Assembly: GCA_003049485.1 (NCBI GenBank) | Contig: PYST01000037.1 | Coordinates: 62,001-126,000, forward strand | Length of the DNA: 64,000 nt | Source: Ophioceras dolichostomum | Lineage: Eukaryota; Ascomycota; Sordariomycetes; Magnaporthales; Ophioceraceae | Reading direction: 5' to 3' | Shown: piece after piece, positions 1 through 12,523 of the stretch | Position numbering within the stretch: position 1 is the first letter of the stretch | How the letters are laid out: every line of letters starts with the position of its first letter | Translations under genes and position numbers: made by a program | Notes under the pieces: model-generated | Told to the model about the DNA's origin: nothing | What the model saw: the letters and a program-made list of their open reading frames with translations, nothing else | Databases searched by the model: none

Positions 1-70
1 GGACGATATCGAAGCGAATCTTTGTGTGTGCTCTTGGGGCTTTGTGTTTTTCTTCTTTCCTTCTGCGCTC

Positions 71-1585
71 TCATGAATCGCGTGTGGCGTGCTCATCGCC
101 GAACGGGCTGCGCTCGCGCGTGTCCGACGACCTGCCGCCGCCGCTCAGGGTCCTGCCGCTGCCGCTGCCGCTGCCGCTGCCGGTGCGGTGGTGCGAGTCG
201 CGGTGCGACGCGCGACGGGTGGCCTCCTCAATGATGGCGCTCAGGTTCGTGGAGCTCTGGACGCTCTGGTGAGGGTTGCCGTTGCCGTTCGCGGGCGACC
301 GGGGCGGCGGGTCGGCGAAGGGCCCCTGGTCCGGACGCGGCGACTCCTCGATGATGGTCACGGCGGCCGAGTCCCTGAACGAGGAGGCGGACACCGGAGC
401 CGGCGACGACGCCACCGTGCTGCTCTGCGCAAGGGGCGATGGCGCGGCGGTCGCCCCTCCTGAAGAAGCGGCGTCTGCGGCTGCGGCGGACGACGTGGAC
501 GACGACGCGAGGGAAGAGGACTTCTTAGGCCCGCTGCCGACGCGGACGACCTGCGGGCGGGCGGCCATGGCCGTGTGGGCGCTGGCGCTGGTGGCGTTGT
601 TCAGGAACGTGGACCCCACGCTGAAGGTGCTGCCGGCCGGGCTGGGAGGGCGCGGGATGCCGACGCCGCTGCTGTACTTCTCGTAGTCGACGCTGGGGAC
701 GGGAGGGGTGTTGGCGCCGCTTCCGCCGTGGCCGCCGCTGGCGGTGGACTTCACGCTGACCATCGCCGGCTTGGCCCGCATGCCCGTCTGGGCCGGGGCC
801 ACGACGACGGCGCTCTTGCCGTAGATGGTCGAGGCGATGCTGGAGCGGGGCGCGTACGAGGTCCGGGCGTACGAGGTGCGGTCGGTGTAGCCGGAGAGGG
901 CCGAGTACGTCGAGTCCGGGCGGAGATCGCCGGGCATGAAGAAGTGCTGATCCTCGGTGGCGGCGGGGCTGCTGGCCTGAGACACAGCGATGGGGATGGG
1001 CGGCACGGGCGGCACCAACAGGGTCGGCGACGTGGGCGTGGCCCGGTTGGTCACGCCCGGGATGTAGGCGATCTGGATGATGTTGGACGCCCGCGTCAGG
1101 ACCGTGGACGCCACCGAGTGCACCGTGTGCGTCGACGAGCGCTGGTCCCTGCGCGCGATGAAGTCCTTGTTGGCGGAGCCCATGCCGTCTGGCCCCGCCG
1201 GGTTGTCCGAGTACGCCTTCTCGTCCCAGTCCGCCTGGCTGATGGAGTGGCGCTTGCTCTTGATGCAGAACCTCCATACCAGGTATGTGATGAGTCCGAT
1301 GACGGCGATGCCGCCCACGACGCCGCCCACGACGCCTCCGACGTTCGTCGAGCTACCTGACGACACCTGGGGCGTTGGCGACGGAGACGCCGTCGTGCAG
1401 TAGTACTCAGGGCATTCGTTCTTCTTCGTGGCAACCCTGAACTCGCAAACCTCGTTGGTCGGGCATGCCGGGCAAGAGAGATCCTTCGTTGGCGGGCACG
1501 TCGAGCTCGGGGTCGCGGTCGAGTTATCCTGCCTGGCAACTAAGGTCCTGCGGTTGACTAGACGGTTGAGAGGAGGCATTAGCAT
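71..1585 (-). CDS. opy2: Opy2-type membrane anchor protein
   Basis: Single-exon gene of 504 residues. Residues 30-63 form a short cysteine-rich module with six Cys (30, 38, 41, 47, 58, 63) in the pattern of the fungal Opy2 N-terminal domain. One membrane segment rich in Gly and Val follows (about 82-106) and ends in the basic stretch KSKR. The rest is a Ser/Pro/Ala-rich, probably disordered cytoplasmic tail with a Gly-Ser run near the C terminus. In yeast, Opy2 tethers the Ste50 adaptor to the plasma membrane and so serves the HOG and filamentation MAP-kinase routes; the same role here is inferred from family. There is no classical N-terminal signal peptide, which fits a single-pass protein with the short Cys-rich part outside. 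Met1 and Met3 are both possible starts. The facing gene on the plus strand is 6.5 kb away. Confidence 0.82.
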   Translation of the reverse strand: MLMPPLNRLVNRRTLVARQDNSTATPSSTCPPTKDLSCPACPTNEVCEFRVATKKNECPEYYCTTASPSPTPQVSSGSSTNVGGVVGGVVGGIAVIGLITYLVWRFCIKSKRHSISQADWDEKAYSDNPAGPDGMGSANKDFIARRDQRSSTHTVHSVASTVLTRASNIIQIAYIPGVTNRATPTSPTLLVPPVPPIPIAVSQASSPAATEDQHFFMPGDLRPDSTYSALSGYTDRTSYARTSYAPRSSIASTIYGKSAVVVAPAQTGMRAKPAMVSVKSTASGGHGGSGANTPPVPSVDYEKYSSGVGIPRPPSPAGSTFSVGSTFLNNATSASAHTAMAARPQVVRVGSGPKKSSSLASSSTSSAAAADAASSGGATAAPSPLAQSSTVASSPAPVSASSFRDSAAVTIIEESPRPDQGPFADPPPRSPANGNGNPHQSVQSSTNLSAIIEEATRRASHRDSHHRTGSGSGSGSGRTLSGGGRSSDTRERSPFGDEHATRDS

Positions 1586-4500
1586 CTGAGGTCGGACGCG
1601 AAGTATTCGATTCGACCCTGAGAGGACGAGCGAGAGCGTAAGACTTACTTGTACGATCTGGCACGAAGAAATCCATCGTTGCTTGAGATCCGCGGCCCAG
1701 GATGGCCGTGAGCTGTCCTCAGCGTTAAGGCCGATCCAAGGAACGAAATGTGGTGGTGATCAGCGGCGAGCGACGTCGACCTTGGACGGAGAAGCAAGGC
1801 GTCGGTCTGTCCTGTCTGTCGGTCGGTCGAGCACCAGGTCAAGCAAAGTTGGTCGAACTCTGTCCCCCCTTGAAAGATCTGCCAATGCAGATCACGTTTT
1901 GAGCGATTGGAATACTGGAGCGACGGGGTTATCCCAGCGCTTGGCGAGTCATCAAAAAGGCAATTGATCGAACAATTGCAGGTCGTCTCAGTCTCTTCTC
2001 CCCTTATCGATTCCCGAACCAGCAGACTGGTAATTCCTCCTCCAATCGCAACTATTCACACGAGGAAGACAATGGGGAGTTTGTCGTAGAGAACGTAGGA
2101 CGAGAAAAAAAGGGGTCGATCGTTTGGGTCGGCCGGCGGACGGGACGGACGGATGAACGGGAGCAAAAAAAGAAAGGAAGGGGAGAAAGAAGGAATGAGA
2201 TTACGAAGGTGAAACGAGTGGACTGAAAGAGAGGCTGGCCTCAAATCAAGAGAAGGAATACGGTCGCGTTGAAATTGGAGACATAAAAGAGCTCTCGAAC
2301 TTTTCACTTTGGTCTAGTTAGAGTTCGGATCGGCCCTCTTTCTTCCCTTGATTTCTTGCTTTTTGTCTTTCTCGCGATGGGTTGTCGAAGCCGCAGAAAC
2401 GAGCGCGTGGGCGGAGGAGGGAAAGGATAATAGGATGAAAGGCGGGCGGACACAGACGGGGAGATCCAGGGGAAAGACGGAATGTGGAATGTAGGGATGG
2501 ATGGTGGGGGGGCCGTGTGAGATTGGACCTGTGCCTTGCTGCTCTCTGGTCCAGCCCAGTGTGTGTGCCGCGAACTGGTGGTCGATTGGGGCACCACCAC
2601 GTAGAAGACCGCGCTGGCGCTCGCTGTGTTGTGCAGCATTCTGCTTGTTCTACTGCAGGACCCGGGTCCGAGCCAGGTCCAATACTGTACACAGTGTGAG
2701 GGGGTCGCAGGCTGTGTGAAGAGCTGACAGCCATCAAGCCCACTCCACCACTTTAGCGAAGCACCGTCCTCCCGTTTCTATTCGCCAGTTGGGCTCAATG
2801 AATGGGGACCAGGCCCCCGGCAGTCCACCCACACTCACAGTTTGGTCTTCCGGTTCCCCTCCTCTCCTTAGCTTCCTGTTTGAGAGGACAACTCCTCTGC
2901 AATTAATCGGCTCAACTCCGCTTCAAGATTGTCCGACGAGCTTTTGGGGAGGAGCATTCAGTCTTCCGTTGTACAAAAGTAGGCCTTTCGGTATTCCTTG
3001 ATTCCTGTTATTCTGTTGTGTTTATTTTCGGTGCCCCAATGAGCTTCGTGCTCTCTCGCGCTCTCTTTTTTGTTTTCTTCCTGCGTCATAGTTGCCAATA
3101 TTTCTGTGAATTAACCGGCAACGAAGAGCCGTTGTGGCGATTGGGTTCAATTCTCTCTGCCGCCATTGAGCCGTTTGTAATCGTCGCCAGGGAGGAATAG
3201 TCGAATTTCCCAATCTCGCACTGTTTCCATTCAAGTATCGAGGCGCCCAGGCACTGCCCGTGCAGCCGCCTGTTGGCTCCCATGCTCAAGCCAGGCTCCA
3301 AGGCCACCCAAAGTCCCGTTTTAGCAGCCAGGACGGCAAAGCCAGGGCCAGATCTGCCCAGAGGCTCTGAGCTTGGCCCCTCCTCTATCGTTTTCCGCCC
3401 CTTGGCGTTCTTTTGTGAAACATTCAACACCAGATTTTTGTTCGTGATCCCGATCACTTCTTCCTTATCTTTTATCTGTGTTGAATGTCCCTATGTTTAC
3501 GGAGTATCGAGGTTTGGTCCCGATGTGGGCGGGCACAATGCCTGATGGCAAGATGGCCAGATAATCCGCCCGAGGAATCTAGATACGACAGTTGGCCGAG
3601 ATGCTCTTCCTTGCTCGGGACTGCAAAAGCAAACCTTTTTTTTTGTTGCGCTCTTCCGAATGGTTGGCTGGTTCGAGGTGAGGTGGCTGTTAATTTAGCC
3701 CCAGACGAATCCTGGCGCCTCAACCAGGCCTAGCTCTCCATCTCCCGAAATTGCTCCTCTGGGCGGTCTGGTATCTTGGCACCGGCTCCACGGCACACTT
3801 TACGCATGATGCTGTTAAGATCATATCTGATCCTCTTAATCTAACAAGGCCTCCTTTTGTTTCCTCCCTCCCCGCAGTCTGTGTTTTGCAAGAGCCGTGT
3901 TCCGTTTGTTGTGGGAGCGTCTCGACGTCCTCCGTCTCAACCTCGGTGTGCGAAACATAGTCGCTGTTCTTGGTAAACGATGAAGCCTCCCATTCTGTGA
4001 ACGTAACACCTACTCGCCAAGGGGGAACCAGTCCGAGGTTACGTTGTATGAGAGGCGACCGGCCCAAGGCCGTCGAGATACACGCCTAGGTAGATGAAAG
4101 GGAAGTTAAAGGATTTGTGATATGGTAAGCCTGCCAGGATAGATCCTCGCTCCCTCGATGCTCGGGATAGCTTTCCGTGGTCACCATCCTTGCGACCCGC
4201 CGGACCTAAAAAGGGCCCGTGGCCGCGTCCGGGCTTGGATCGACAGAGAGGAGCATCGGAGGCCCGGAGCAGGACCAGTGCCGGCCGACCAACGGCTTTT
4301 CATCTCATCACAAAGACACTCCTCTGGTACACCCCTCAGCCGAAGAGGTCACCAGAGAGGGGAAATATCTATCTACGGAACGCAATATGGTGCCATATTG
4401 CAATACCGACGCTTCATATTAAATACCACACCCGTGGAGGACAAGAGATCGGCCTGGGAAATATGATCAAGCTCCTGTTTCCAGTTCATCATCCTGCATC

Positions 4501-7500
4501 TTTCTCTCAAAGAGGTTGCCATGATTGCCCATTAGGCTAATCGAGAGCCGTTTCTCCAGGAGTCGCCCCCTTCCTTGGCTAACATCAAGCCGTTTTGGGA
4601 AGTGGTCACGCCTCGTGGTCTGGATTCTGGGACTCCTGCCACTCCTGGCCAAGTGGATGCTATACTGCAGTACAGCTCTGATGAGAGGAATGGTAGGCCA
4701 CAAACTAGGAAGAAGTATAGGTTGTGATATGTACGTAAGCATTGGCATGCAAAGACGGCAGCAAACAAGCCGCTGCACGCTGCCCGATGAAGAAAGGGAG
4801 CTGGCCGTCAGCGAGCGGAACTATCCATGACAACCGTCGACTCCGAAGATTCCACAGTCGGGCCTTCAGCCTCACACCGCTTTTGGTTATTCTGACCTAA
4901 CCCAAGCTCATTGGTACGTGTGTCAGGCAGCAGATACACAAGGAGCGCTCTGCTATAGAAGGAGGGACAGCGTGATGGGCTATGCCCCAATGCCAGCGCA
5001 TGATTCGGCAGATTCTTTCTTGTCGTCTGTCGTCTCAGCCTACCGTTATCAAAAGACCAGACGAAAACTTGTGTGAGCAGCGAATGAGATTGCATCGCCC
5101 GCGGGATTTCCAAGTGGCTGATCCGGCAGGGCAAAGGATGGGCTTGAAAGGAAAACTGCAGTAAAGGATGAGGAGGAGGAGGAGGAGGAGGAGGAGAGGA
5201 GAAAGCGGGAAGCTAGCATATGTATTTCAAAGGCCGGTGGACAATAGCCTGCGCGGCAGTCAAACCGCTTAGCTTCGGCGTCGGCCGGTCTGGAGTTTGC
5301 CGTCGGCGATCATGGGGAGATCTTTGCCGGAGAGCCACCTACCTAGCTCCTGCGCAGTAGGACGATGCAGTTCAATGGATAGCGGAATCCTAGGTTTATG
5401 GGAAAATGAGGAATAGACTAAGACCGAAAAAACGACACATTTGATAGACCAACCACCAGTTTAGTTGGTCTCTTCGGCCTGCATCATGGGATTATGTAGT
5501 ACCATGGCATATCGCTTGGTCTGCATGGGGGCCGCTTCGGTGGATGTGGCCGCAAACCACAAGCCCGCAAACCGCGAGGCCGGGACCAGCATGCCGGCCC
5601 GTCACGACCGGCCTCAGGTCATTCCGGGCTGTGGCGTGCCAGTGCCAAGCTTCCAGTGGATGAAGCAAACTGTATAAACTGGTGTGGAAACTGTTCATTG
5701 CCACAGTGTCCACGGAACTTTACTGTGCACTCACTTGTGGTGATGAACAGCAAGCTGATGTGAGAATGATGATCCTTCCCTGGTCTGTTTTGCTGCACGC
5801 ATCCGTCCCAAACTATCCGTGATCAAATGTCTTGAATGTCTCGCCGGATTGGCAGTTATTTTCTTGGTCTCCTAGTTACTCGTTCCCGTGAGCCTGTGAG
5901 GAGGTAATTCAAAAAAAAAAGTTATCACGAGTCGAAGTTAGAAACCGCGAACAAGCTCTGTCGGATGTGACCAGATGAGTGAACGCTCGTGTTGAAGAGG
6001 GATTCCATGGTTACAAAACGCGTGTTCCTTGCACCGCCCCATGGTCCTTTATGTGCAAGCCTCCTCCCCTTCCACAGGGACCCTCTTTCTTTCATGTGCG
6101 CTGTCCAGCTATTTTTGGAGAGACATTGACTGGATACCTCCCCAAAGATCAGGAGGCAAGCCCCAAATCCACCACGGCTTCCGATGCCTTGATCTTGGCC
6201 ACAAGTCGTGACGCCGGCAGTGGCCTAGTGGCGACCGTTCGTTTCCTGTGTCCCAGTCGCCCGCATTTCAAAACCAACGGGAAGCAGCCGAATGATTCGT
6301 GGTCCTTGGAAGTGGATTTTACGATTCTGAAGCTTTTTTCTTTATCCATCGTTTTGTGAACGTTGTACGGTATGAGCATGTGCCACACTCGTGTGCATGG
6401 TGCAAATGTGCTCGCTGGAAATGAAGGATTGCAGCTGAAAGGGAAAAAATTACATCAATTCCAAGGGGGTAGCGACGTTCGAGAAGCATGTCGAAAACGG
6501 CAAGGTCGGGTCCCGTCAGCCAAGACCATTTTCTCGCTTCTGTCCAGTTCAGGCGCGTTCAGGGGACATGAGTTTGGTGTGGGGCGTCCGCCTGGGCTGG
6601 GTCCAGTAACATTTAGTACGTCACTCAACGCAAGATGGTGATGAACATGATGGGATCTGGGGAGCAACCCTTTTCTGTCTCTCCTGTCGTTGTCTGTCTT
6701 TCTACGTAGTAAATGGAAGATCCAAGGGCAGGTAGTTAGGTTGGGGCCGCCATCGGGTGGCAAGTGTCTGAGAAACGGTCTGAATAAAAAGCCAACACCG
6801 GCGGGTAAGTCCAGCAACAAGTCTTGGTGCATGTGGTGGGAGTACTTGACTAGCAGGAAAACAAGAGGTCGCCAGGTCAAGGTCGGGTGGTCCCTGAATC
6901 GGCTCGCTCGCCCCGCTGGTGGCCTCTGGACACTCTTTTTTGGGGCCTCGCTCTCGTGTTTCTGCAGATGGCCACCACGTTTGCATCGAACATTGGAAAA
7001 ATGCCATCGGAGAATCTCGCCATACGCGCATGAATTCGTGCTTTCCGAGGCCGTAGAAACCAGCGAAGTACAAAAGAACTGAGCAGAGCCACTGCGCTAG
7101 ATGGGAGGCAAACATTTGATTGACAAAATTGCGCAGCTGGAAAATCGAAATCCCAGCTGATGAGAGACGATGGTTCTGGGCTGGCTGGAGTGGCTGCGGG
7201 AACCAGGGAGGGAGGAGCGGCTGTCTGACGTCGTTGTTTTTTATGTGGGGCCATACTCCATCTTTTTCCTGCTTGAGGTCGAGTTGAGGAAGCCGCCCGA
7301 GACGGATGGGCCAACCGCTGGCCGCGCTGAATGTTGCTATTGTGATGGACCAGGAAGCCAGGAGCAGGCGGAGGAGGACGGTGGACAGTGGTGCAGTGGT
7401 GCAGTGGTGCAGACATCAGCACCAAAAAGCGGGATCCGTCCCCCCCGGCATGCTGTTCTCGCGGACCCCTGCTAAGCCACCTCGCTCGCATTTGATTTCT

Positions 7501-8047
7501 TCAGGGCGGCCGCCAGTACGCCATTGCTTCAGGGCCTTTTAAGACAGCCCTTCTCCTATTCGGCGCCCTCGACCTTCCTCCAGGAAATATTCGAACCTCT
7601 TGGACAAACCGGCCCATCATCATCGCCAGTTACTTTTTCTTTTCTGGTGGCTTTCCCTAGGGCGATTCACTCGATAGTTGTTATACAGTCAGGCCGTTTT
7701 TTTATCGATCGAGCGAAAGCAGCCGTGCAGACCCACACCAGCTGCCCCCCTTTCTTTGTTTGAGAATCTGCTGAAATCCGGCTTCAGCTGAGGAGTTGGC
7801 ATTCATCTTCTGGGCACACAGTCACTCTCGCTTTATTTTTTTTCTTCCTCCCCTCACTTCCTTAGCTGCCTCTCCCGTTGGTGAACTGGCTGCCGTGAAC
7901 CCGTGCTGCTCTCAAATTTAGAAGAGCTGTTTTTGTCCTTCGCTCGTTCTCTCTCCCCAAACCACCCCAGTCGGTTTTCGCCTGTTTTTTTCTTTTTTTT
8001 CTCGGCACATACGACGATTGAGGACCTAGGGACAACGCTCATCCAGA
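1586..8047. other. 6.5-kb intergenic region between opy2 and chitin synthase
   Basis: I recognise no protein, tRNA or transposon here. The open frames are short (up to about 140 codons), lie on both strands and have no familiar motifs. The right end (about 7,790-8,040) is strongly pyrimidine-rich and looks like the promoter and 5' leader of the chitin synthase gene. The left end should hold the opy2 promoter. A GAG repeat sits at 5170-5196, and TACCTA-type motifs at about 4085 and 5337. Confidence 0.6.
5170..5196. repeat. (GAG)9 microsatellite
   Basis: Nine uninterrupted GAG units, followed by imperfect AG-rich sequence up to about 5210, inside the opy2-chitin synthase intergenic region. Confidence 0.9.
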
Positions 8048-11000
8048 ATGGCATACCACGGTCGAGGAGGGCCTGGAGGGCACGAATATGATGGCGGACA
8101 CAACATGCAGGATCTCAATCCTAATGCTCAGGTATGCTGCTCTTGGTTCACTCCCAACTTTCTTGGTCTGTCGTCAGGTGGACGGAACGGACAGACATCT
8201 GGAACAATTCGCGGCTGACTTTTGAGTTTTGCCTTGGCTGTTATAGTATGGCGGCAGCAACATGCACCTGCCAGGACAAGACCTGGAGGACGAGTCCCAA
8301 CGGTCTCTCCTGAGTCAAGCTCCCACAGCCTACGACCACGATCGGCTGGGCACGAACACACCTCCCGTTCGACCCGTCTCCGCTTACAGCCTCACAGAGT
8401 CCTACGCTCCGAACGCTCCAGCAACCCGACCGGGTGTCGCGATCGCCCACACGCCGTCGCCGTTCCAGAACGACTATGGCGTCTCTTCCGGCTATGCGCA
8501 GGGCCAGATGGATCCGTCGAATGGTGGCTTTGGCATGGGCGGCCGGCCCGTGTCGGCGTACGATGCCGAGGACAGCTGGATTCGGCGGCAGAACCCCAAC
8601 GCTGCTCCCTCGGGCGGCCTCAAGCGCTACGCGACGCGCAAGGTCAAGCTAGTGCAGGGCTCCGTCCTGAGCATCGACTACAACGTGCCCAGCGCTATCC
8701 GGAACGCGGTCCAGGCAAAGTACCGTGATTTGGAGGGCAACAACGAGGAGTTCGTCAAAATGCGCTACACGGCCGCAACCTGCGACCCGAACGACTTCAC
8801 GCTGCAGAACGGCTATGATCTGCGACCCAGGATGTACAACAGGCACACGGAGCTTCTGATCGCTATCACATACTACAACGAGGACAAAGTCCTGCTCTCG
8901 CGCACGTTGCACGGTGTCATGCAGAACATCCGCGACATCGTCAACCTGAAGAAGTCGACCTTCTGGAACAAGGGCGGCCCTGCCTGGCAGAAGATTGTCG
9001 TGTGTCTGGTCTTCGACGGTATCGAGAAGGCGGACAAGAACGTGCTGGATGTTCTGGCCACCATCGGTATCTACCAGGATGGTGTGGTCAAGAAGGACGT
9101 TGACGGCAAAGAGACGGTGGCGCACATCTTCGAGTACACCACCCAGCTGTCGGTCACTCCTAATCAGCAGCTGATCCGTCCGCAAGACGATGGCCCCTCC
9201 ACACTGCCGCCCGTCCAGTTCATCTTCTGCCTGAAGCAGAAGAACAGCAAGAAGATCAACTCCCACCGTTGGCTGTTCAACGCCTTCGGCCGCATCCTCA
9301 ACCCCGAGGTTTGTATCCTGCTGGATGCCGGTACCAAGCCCAGCGCCAAGTCGCTGCTCGCTCTGTGGGAGGGATTCTACAACGACAAGGACCTCGGCGG
9401 TGCTTGCGGTGAGATTCACGCTATGTTAGGTACGATTCCTTTTCTATCTCCGTCGCCCTCTCCTTTTCAACTACACCTGACTATACACTACAATACACCA
9501 CGGCAAACGGGAAACTACACCTGACTATACGCTACGGAACGATTTTCATATATCCTCCGACTTTAAACGTTTGTCGCGTTCCCAGCTAACCTAACCTTTC
9601 GGGCGCCAAAATGATTAGGCAAGGGAGGCCGCAAATTGCTCAATCCGCTCGTAGCGGTCCAGAATTTTGAGTACAAGATCTCCAACATCCTGGACAAGCC
9701 TTTGGAGAGCTCGTTCGGCTACGTCAGCGTGCTTCCTGGTGCCTTCTCGGCCTACCGCTTCCGCGCCATCATGGGCCGCCCCCTGGATCAGTACTTCCAC
9801 GGCGACCACACCATGTCCAAGATCTTGGGCAAGAAGGGTATCGAGGGCATGAACATCTTCAAGAAGAACATGTTCTTGGCCGAGGACCGTATTCTCTGCT
9901 TCGAGCTCGTCGCCAAGTCTGGCCAGAAGTGGCATCTGAGCTACATCAAGGCGGCCAAGGGCGAGACGGACGTGCCCGAGGGCGCGGCTGAATTCATCAG
10001 CCAGCGTCGGCGTTGGCTCAACGGCTCCTTCGCCGCCAGTCTGTACTCGCTGATGCACTTCGGCCGGATGTACAAGAGCGGCCACAACCTGATCCGCATG
10101 TTCTTCTTCCACATCCAGCTCATCTACAACTTCCTCAACCTGATCTTCACCTGGTTCTCGCTCGCTTCGTACTACCTCACCACGACCGTCATCATGCACC
10201 TGGTCGGCGACCCCGTGGCCGCTTCGAATACCTCGGCCGAACACCACGGCTGGCCCTTCGGCGACACGGTCACCCCCATCTTCAACGCCATCCTCAAGTA
10301 CATCTACGTCGCCTTCGTCATCCTGCAGTTCATCCTGGCCCTGGGTAACCGGCCGAAGGGATCGAAGTACACCTACGTCACGAGCTTCATCGTCTTCGGC
10401 TTCATCCAGACGTACATCCTGGTCCTGTCGTTCTACCTGGTGGTGCAGGCGTTCCAGATTCCGATCGGCAACCAGATCAACACGACCTCGGTGCAGGCTT
10501 TCATGAACAGCATGATCGGCAAGGACGGCGCGGCCGGTGTCATCCTGCTGGCCCTGATCACTATCTACGGCCTTTACTTCATTGCCTCGTTCCTGTACCT
10601 GGACCCCTGGCACATGTTCCACTCGTTCCCCTACTACATGGTTCTGATGTCGACCTACATCAACATCCTGATGGTGTACGCCTTCAACAACTGGCACGAC
10701 GTGTCTTGGGGTACCAAGGGCTCGGACAAGAACGAGGCGCTGCCCTCTGCCCAGATCACCAAGGGCGAGAAGGACGAGATCGTGGTGGAGGAGATCGACA
10801 AGCCCCAGGAGGATATCGATAGCCAGTTCGAGTCCACCGTCCGCCGCGCGTTGGCGCCCCACGTCGAGGACGAGAAGCCCGAGCCCAAGGACCTGGAGGA
10901 CTCGTACAAGTCTTTCCGTACAATGCTGGTTGTCCTGTGGCTGTTCTCCAACTGCACCCTGGCCGTGTTCATCACGAGCGACGACTTCGACATGAACGAC

Positions 11001-11246
11001 CCGGTTAGTATTTTCCATCCTCTGATCATCAAATCAGCATCATTTGTTTTCTACCCAAGGGTCTTGCACGACTTGCTAACATCGCCCACGTGTTTTGTTA
11101 TCCCACAGACCAAGGCCCAAGATCGGACCGCCTCGTTCTTCCAGTTCTTGCTCTTCGCCACCGCCACCCTGTCGCTCGTCCGCTTCATCGGTTTCCTGTG
11201 GTTCCTGGGCAAGACTGGCATTATGTGCTGCATTGCCCGTCGCTAA
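8048..11246 (+). CDS. chs1: class III chitin synthase
   Basis: Four exons: 8048-8131, 8247-9429, 9619-11003 and 11109-11246, giving 929 residues. All junctions are GT-AG and keep frame. The protein makes chitin from UDP-GlcNAc at the plasma membrane. After a Gly/Asp-rich N-terminal tail come the chitin synthase N-terminal domain, the catalytic core and several C-terminal membrane helices. Visible hallmarks are RHTELLIAITYYNED, the LLDAGTKP acid motif, NPLVAVQNFEYK, the EDR motif in FLAEDRILCFE, and the QRRRWLNGS product-binding motif. The N terminus MAYHGRGGPGG and the core match the filamentous-fungus class III group (Neurospora chs-1, Aspergillus chsB/chsG), which serves hyphal tip growth. 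The family is certain; class III rests on remembered similarity. The last intron (105 nt) has no stop and keeps frame, so a retained form is possible. Confidence 0.95.
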
Positions 11247-11520
11247 GGACAAAAACCACTTTGGGTATTTCCGGCTCGCGATACCCTATTGTCTACTGTC
11301 CATCTCTATATACCCACAGAAGCACTCTTACACCCAACCTTTCTGTACGCTTGGTTTACACTAGGCTTGCAGACACTGGCTGAAGACTCTCTTCAAGGAG
11401 TTTTCTCTTTCGATATGACTCCGAATTTCTTGCGTATCTCCCTCGCAACTGGATGCGGGCATATCTGTGATTCTTTATTCCCATTTTTTTTCTCTTTTTC
11501 CCCCTCTGTTCTCTTGTGTC

Positions 11521-11526
11521 AATAAA
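11521..11526 (+). terminator. possible poly(A) signal of chitin synthase
   Basis: A canonical AATAAA lies about 275 nt past the chitin synthase stop, in T-rich sequence. Fungal poly(A) signals are loose, so this is only a candidate. Confidence 0.4.
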
Positions 11527-12325
11527 ACAAAAAATCGGATTTCTACGGGACGGTGTCTGCTATTATACACGAGATTGTGGAATTTTTTTCTCTCTTTCGG
11601 CGAAGACCTCAAGGTCAAACACAAACCGAGGATGGTATTGACCGCGAGAGGAAACCGATCGCATCAGACTTGGCGTTGATTTAGTTCTTTTTTCTCTTGT
11701 TTTCTCATGTTGTCACTGGTTACCTGATGTTTTTCTATCTCCTTTTTTTCATACTACCACCGTCGTAGTTAGGAATACCTAAGATCTACGTACCTAGTAA
11801 TCGGTCAATCTAAATCTTCATCCTGGTTCTTTTTTGGACAGGCACGGGTTGCTCGATGCCATACGGATCCTTGATGGCATTCGACGGTGTGCTGTTGTGA
11901 TGGCTTCCAAACCTCTCCCGGCTCATATCCGACCGAAGCGGGACGATGGAAGCGAAATCGAGACCCCTAAACTGTGTCAGAATGGACATGTTTGACGTAC
12001 TTCACCAAACGCTTTTCCCTGGACCGGCTAGACGTTTCCAAACCTCATGGGGGCAGTGAGTTTGTTTGTACCTGGCAAACAAGGTGAGGCCCAAACCTAG
12101 CCCGAGCTAGTCTCTCCCTCTCCTGGGCCCACTTTTCCCACGCGACCATGCTGGCGACGTCGCCACTGCCCCGCGATATTCAGCAGGCGCCCGACGCAAC
12201 TCCGACCAGGCAGAAAGCGCCAGAATTTCCTCACCTCCTCCGACACTGTAACTCCAACGTGCGCAACCGCGCTGGCAGTAGACTCTGCTTTTGCGAAACC
12301 CACCCTTTCAGAGTGATCAGCAACC

Positions 12326-12353
12326 TAAGTACCTACCTACCTACCTACTTACC
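12326..12353. repeat. CTAC tandem repeat upstream of ubc12
   Basis: About five CTAC/CTAA-type units, 170-200 nt before the ubc12 ATG. It is the longest of the dispersed TACCTA motifs in this window. Confidence 0.8.
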
Positions 12354-12523
12354 AACATATACGCTCTTTGTCACGAAAGCAGAAATTTGGTGTTCCTTAT
12401 TATTCTTCTCATCATTCGTCAGCCGCGCGATTTCCCCCTCTATCCCTTCCTCGGCCGGTTGTTCGTCCTTCTCTTCCTGGGCATACCTACCCCTACCTTC
12501 CTACATATTGCACAACCGCCAAG

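Larger units (their letters stand above)
11247..12523. other. intergenic region chs1-ubc12
   Basis: Contains the chs1 3' UTR and the ubc12 promoter. A CTAC repeat (12326-12353) and pyrimidine-rich sequence lie just before the ubc12 start. No gene is recognised. Confidence 0.6.

Noticed and set aside
575..1360. 261-codon plus-strand frame over the opy2 gene
   Set aside because: Gly/Arg/Val-rich shadow of the opposite coding strand with no recognisable domain.
5735..5775. TGATGA and CTGA elements resembling a C/D-box snoRNA
   Set aside because: Box spacing is too short, and no terminal stem or guide region is evident.
9615..11018. 467-codon open frame antisense to the chitin synthase exon 3
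   Set aside because: It is the mirror of a GC-rich, codon-biased exon (runs of Val, Leu, Asp, Glu, Arg). No motif is present, and the sense frame is an unmistakable chitin synthase.
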